Origin: Pseudoalteromonas denitrificans DSM 6059
GTDB taxonomy: Bacteria > Pseudomonadota > Gammaproteobacteria > Enterobacterales > Alteromonadaceae
DNA length: 64,000 bases
Direction of reading: 5' to 3'
NCBI RefSeq assembly: GCF_900112265.1
Contig: NZ_FOLO01000027.1
Coordinates: forward strand, 1 to 64,000
Shown: in pieces, positions 62,675-64,000 of the stretch
Layout of the letters: every line of letters begins with the position of its first letter
How positions within the stretch are numbered: the stretch's first letter is position 1
Notes under the pieces: generated by a model
The model's database searches: none
What the model was told of the DNA's origin: nothing
Seen by the model: the letters and a program-made list of their open reading frames with translations, nothing else
Translations under genes and position numbers: made by a program

Positions 62675-62819
62675 TTTTTCTGCCTAATATAAACAAATTT
62701 TGAACGGATAGCCCCAATGGGCGCGCATAGTGTAAATTATAATTCATTTTTTCTCTAGCCCTGTCATCATTCATTTGATTAAGCTAGACTAAAAGCAATA
62801 CTTATATATAGGAAATATA

Positions 62820-63617
62820 ATGAAATTTAGATACACACTGCTGTTAACTTCATTGGTCTTATTTGGATGTGAAAAACAAATTAGTGTGAGAGAAGTGTGT
62901 GAACAAAACAATAATATGTGCAGCGATCTCAATGTTGACGGTCACTGTAATGCGATTCGTTCTGAAGTTATTGTAAAACGCTTTATAGAAAAACAAGACC
63001 CCAGCGACGATAATAAGTATAAATTATTATTAGATTTTGAAGAATACTCAAAATGCATTCACTTAGCTTCTCAAATTGAGCATATTAAATTAAAGGATAA
63101 AAAAAGCTCTCGTATTAAAGGCTATATGACAAGTTTACGTGAAATAAAAAGGCTAAATACCGAAACAAAAAATGTAACCCACCCTGGCTTATTATATTAT
63201 CACTGGACACATAATCGAGATGAACAAGCACTTGAGCAGTTTTTAGCTTTAGAAACCTCAGATTCAATGAAAAATAGTGAAATGCAATTTTTACTCGCCA
63301 CTTATTATATAAAGTTTGACTTAGAAAAAACCCTAGACTTACTTTATCGGGCATTAGAACTAAACCCTGAAGATTCACAACCAAATGTTGATATTTATAA
63401 AACTCTTGTCAATATTTTTTATAAACAAAAAAAATACAAGCATGCCTATATTTGGGCTTTAATCGCACGAGAATCTGGAGTTAATAATATAGAGATTATA
63501 CCTTTAGCTCAAATGTTAAAGTCACAAGGAAAATCATTAGACAACCTTGAAGCATTAGCAAATAAAACACAGGAAGAAGTTGAAAGTGGAAAATTTTTCT
63601 CACCTAGAGATTTTTAA
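62820..63617 (+). CDS. DUF2989 lipoprotein with TPR-like repeats
   Basis: The 265-residue precursor has the lipobox LFGC (Cys17; MKFRYTLLLTSLVLFGCE). The N-terminal mature part has Cys-rich ISVREVCEQNNNMCSDLNVD and HCNAIRSEV. From about 140 come TPR-like helical pairs (MQFLLATYYIKFDLEKTLDL, VDIYKTLVNIFYKQKKYKHA). It matches the DUF2989 lipoproteins of Alteromonadales; the function is unknown. AGGA precedes the ATG. It is convergent to ihfA with a shared terminator. Confidence 0.8.
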   Translation: MKFRYTLLLTSLVLFGCEKQISVREVCEQNNNMCSDLNVDGHCNAIRSEVIVKRFIEKQDPSDDNKYKLLLDFEEYSKCIHLASQIEHIKLKDKKSSRIKGYMTSLREIKRLNTETKNVTHPGLLYYHWTHNRDEQALEQFLALETSDSMKNSEMQFLLATYYIKFDLEKTLDLLYRALELNPEDSQPNVDIYKTLVNIFYKQKKYKHAYIWALIARESGVNNIEIIPLAQMLKSQGKSLDNLEALANKTQEEVESGKFFSPRDF

Positions 63618-63667
63618 AAAAATGAATAAATTTAACGCTTAATGCGCAATAATAAAAGTTCGACAAT

Positions 63668-63698
63668 AAAAAAGGTAGCAAACGCTACCTTTTTTATT
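63668..63698. terminator. Bidirectional terminator between DUF2989 and ihfA
   Basis: AAAAAAGGTAGC-AAAC-GCTACCTTTTTT is a 12-bp stem with T-runs in both directions between convergent genes. Confidence 0.93.
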
Positions 63699-63711
63699 GT
63701 CTGAAACAAAG

Positions 63712-64000
63712 CTAGTTATTGCTTGTTCCAACTTCAACCCGAGTTTTGAGCTTTTGCCCTGGGCGGAAGGTCACAACACGACGAGCCGCAATAGGAATAT
63801 CTTCACCCGTTTTAGGGTTTCTACCCGGTCGTTCACTTTTATCACGAAGATCAAAGTTACCAAAACCTGAAAGCTTAATTTGTTCACCGCTTTCAAGAGC
63901 AGAGCGAATTTTCTCAAAAAAAGTTTCAACTAATTCTTTGGCATCTTTTTTATTGATCCCCAATTTTACAAAAAGGTGTTCTGCTATGTCGGCTTTTGTA
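63712..64000 (-). CDS. ihfA: Integration host factor subunit alpha, 5' end cut by window
   Basis: The reading frame from the right edge is [20 protein letters not shown], followed by [20 protein letters not shown] and [20 protein letters not shown], then [18 protein letters not shown]. It matches IhfA along its visible length. The start codon and about three residues lie beyond position 64000; the TTG at 63963 is internal. IhfA pairs with IhfB to bend DNA in replication, recombination and transcription. In relatives it follows pheT, so translation genes are expected beyond the edge. Confidence 0.95.
   Translation of the reverse strand, partial: TKADIAEHLFVKLGINKKDAKELVETFFEKIRSALESGEQIKLSGFGNFDLRDKSERPGRNPKTGEDIPIAARRVVTFRPGQKLKTRVEVGTSNN

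Noticed and set aside
1..64000. CRISPR array, prophage or integron
   Set aside because: No regularly spaced repeats with spacers, no phage structural genes, no integrase or attC-like sites were seen.

Overview
This window looks like chromosome of an AT-rich marine gammaproteobacterium of the order Alteromonadales (Pseudoalteromonas/Colwellia-like). The evidence is gene content and order: ihfA at the right edge, a riboflavin synthase divergent from a NorM-type MATE pump, dGTPase next to a DUF349/YeaC/zinc-ribbon operon, 67-kDa SppA, the N-extended GAPDH, small DUF2986, DUF2987 and DUF2989 proteins, and several TonB-dependent and secreted proteins. The genus cannot be fixed from the sequence alone.

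Layout. 0-3.5 kb: the end of an IS5-type insertion sequence cuts into an HDOD gene; then a NorE/NorF-like membrane pair and a protein made of four repeats of about 48 residues. 3.6-5.6 kb: an RstA/RstB-like two-component system. 5.6-6 kb: a MITE-like element. 6-15.7 kb: a cell-surface and secretion block with a reprolysin-type metalloprotease carrying a GlyGly-CTERM tail, a small lipoprotein, a decayed solute-binding protein, a TonB receptor, an adhesin-like (DUF4097-like) protein and a large secreted protein with two PPC domains. Three of these genes are frameshifted at A-runs. 15.7-22.7 kb: DUF924, SulP transporter, DUF3750, rhomboid, FklB and small membrane or lipoproteins. 22.7-26.5 kb: an accessory island with an IS1182 transposase remnant, two RhiA-like proteins, a shortened HTH/ATPase regulator, a 63-residue peptide gene and a promoter-like array of 11-bp direct repeats. 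26.9-31.7 kb: RND pump and adaptor divergent from a TetR regulator. 32-64 kb: mostly housekeeping genes (tRNA-Ser, SLC13 carrier, nitroreductase, DoxX, FadH, SppA, AnsA, RhlE, TonB receptor, fructosamine kinase, RibE, NorM, two tRNA-Val, Bax, dGTPase, DUF349, carboxypeptidase, alanine symporter, GAPDH, IhfA).

How parts may work together. The RstA-like regulator may act beyond its own operon: 14-bp sites with TACA-N6-TACA spacing lie before the repeat protein and before the TonB receptor. The DUF4097-like protein and the secreted PPC protein share a GD-x-RDL...PW...GDP segment, which suggests a joint processing or export step. The TetR gene and the RND operon share an intergenic inverted repeat that overlaps a good promoter. 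No CRISPR array, prophage or complete defence island is visible; the dGTPase belongs to a family with reported anti-phage members.
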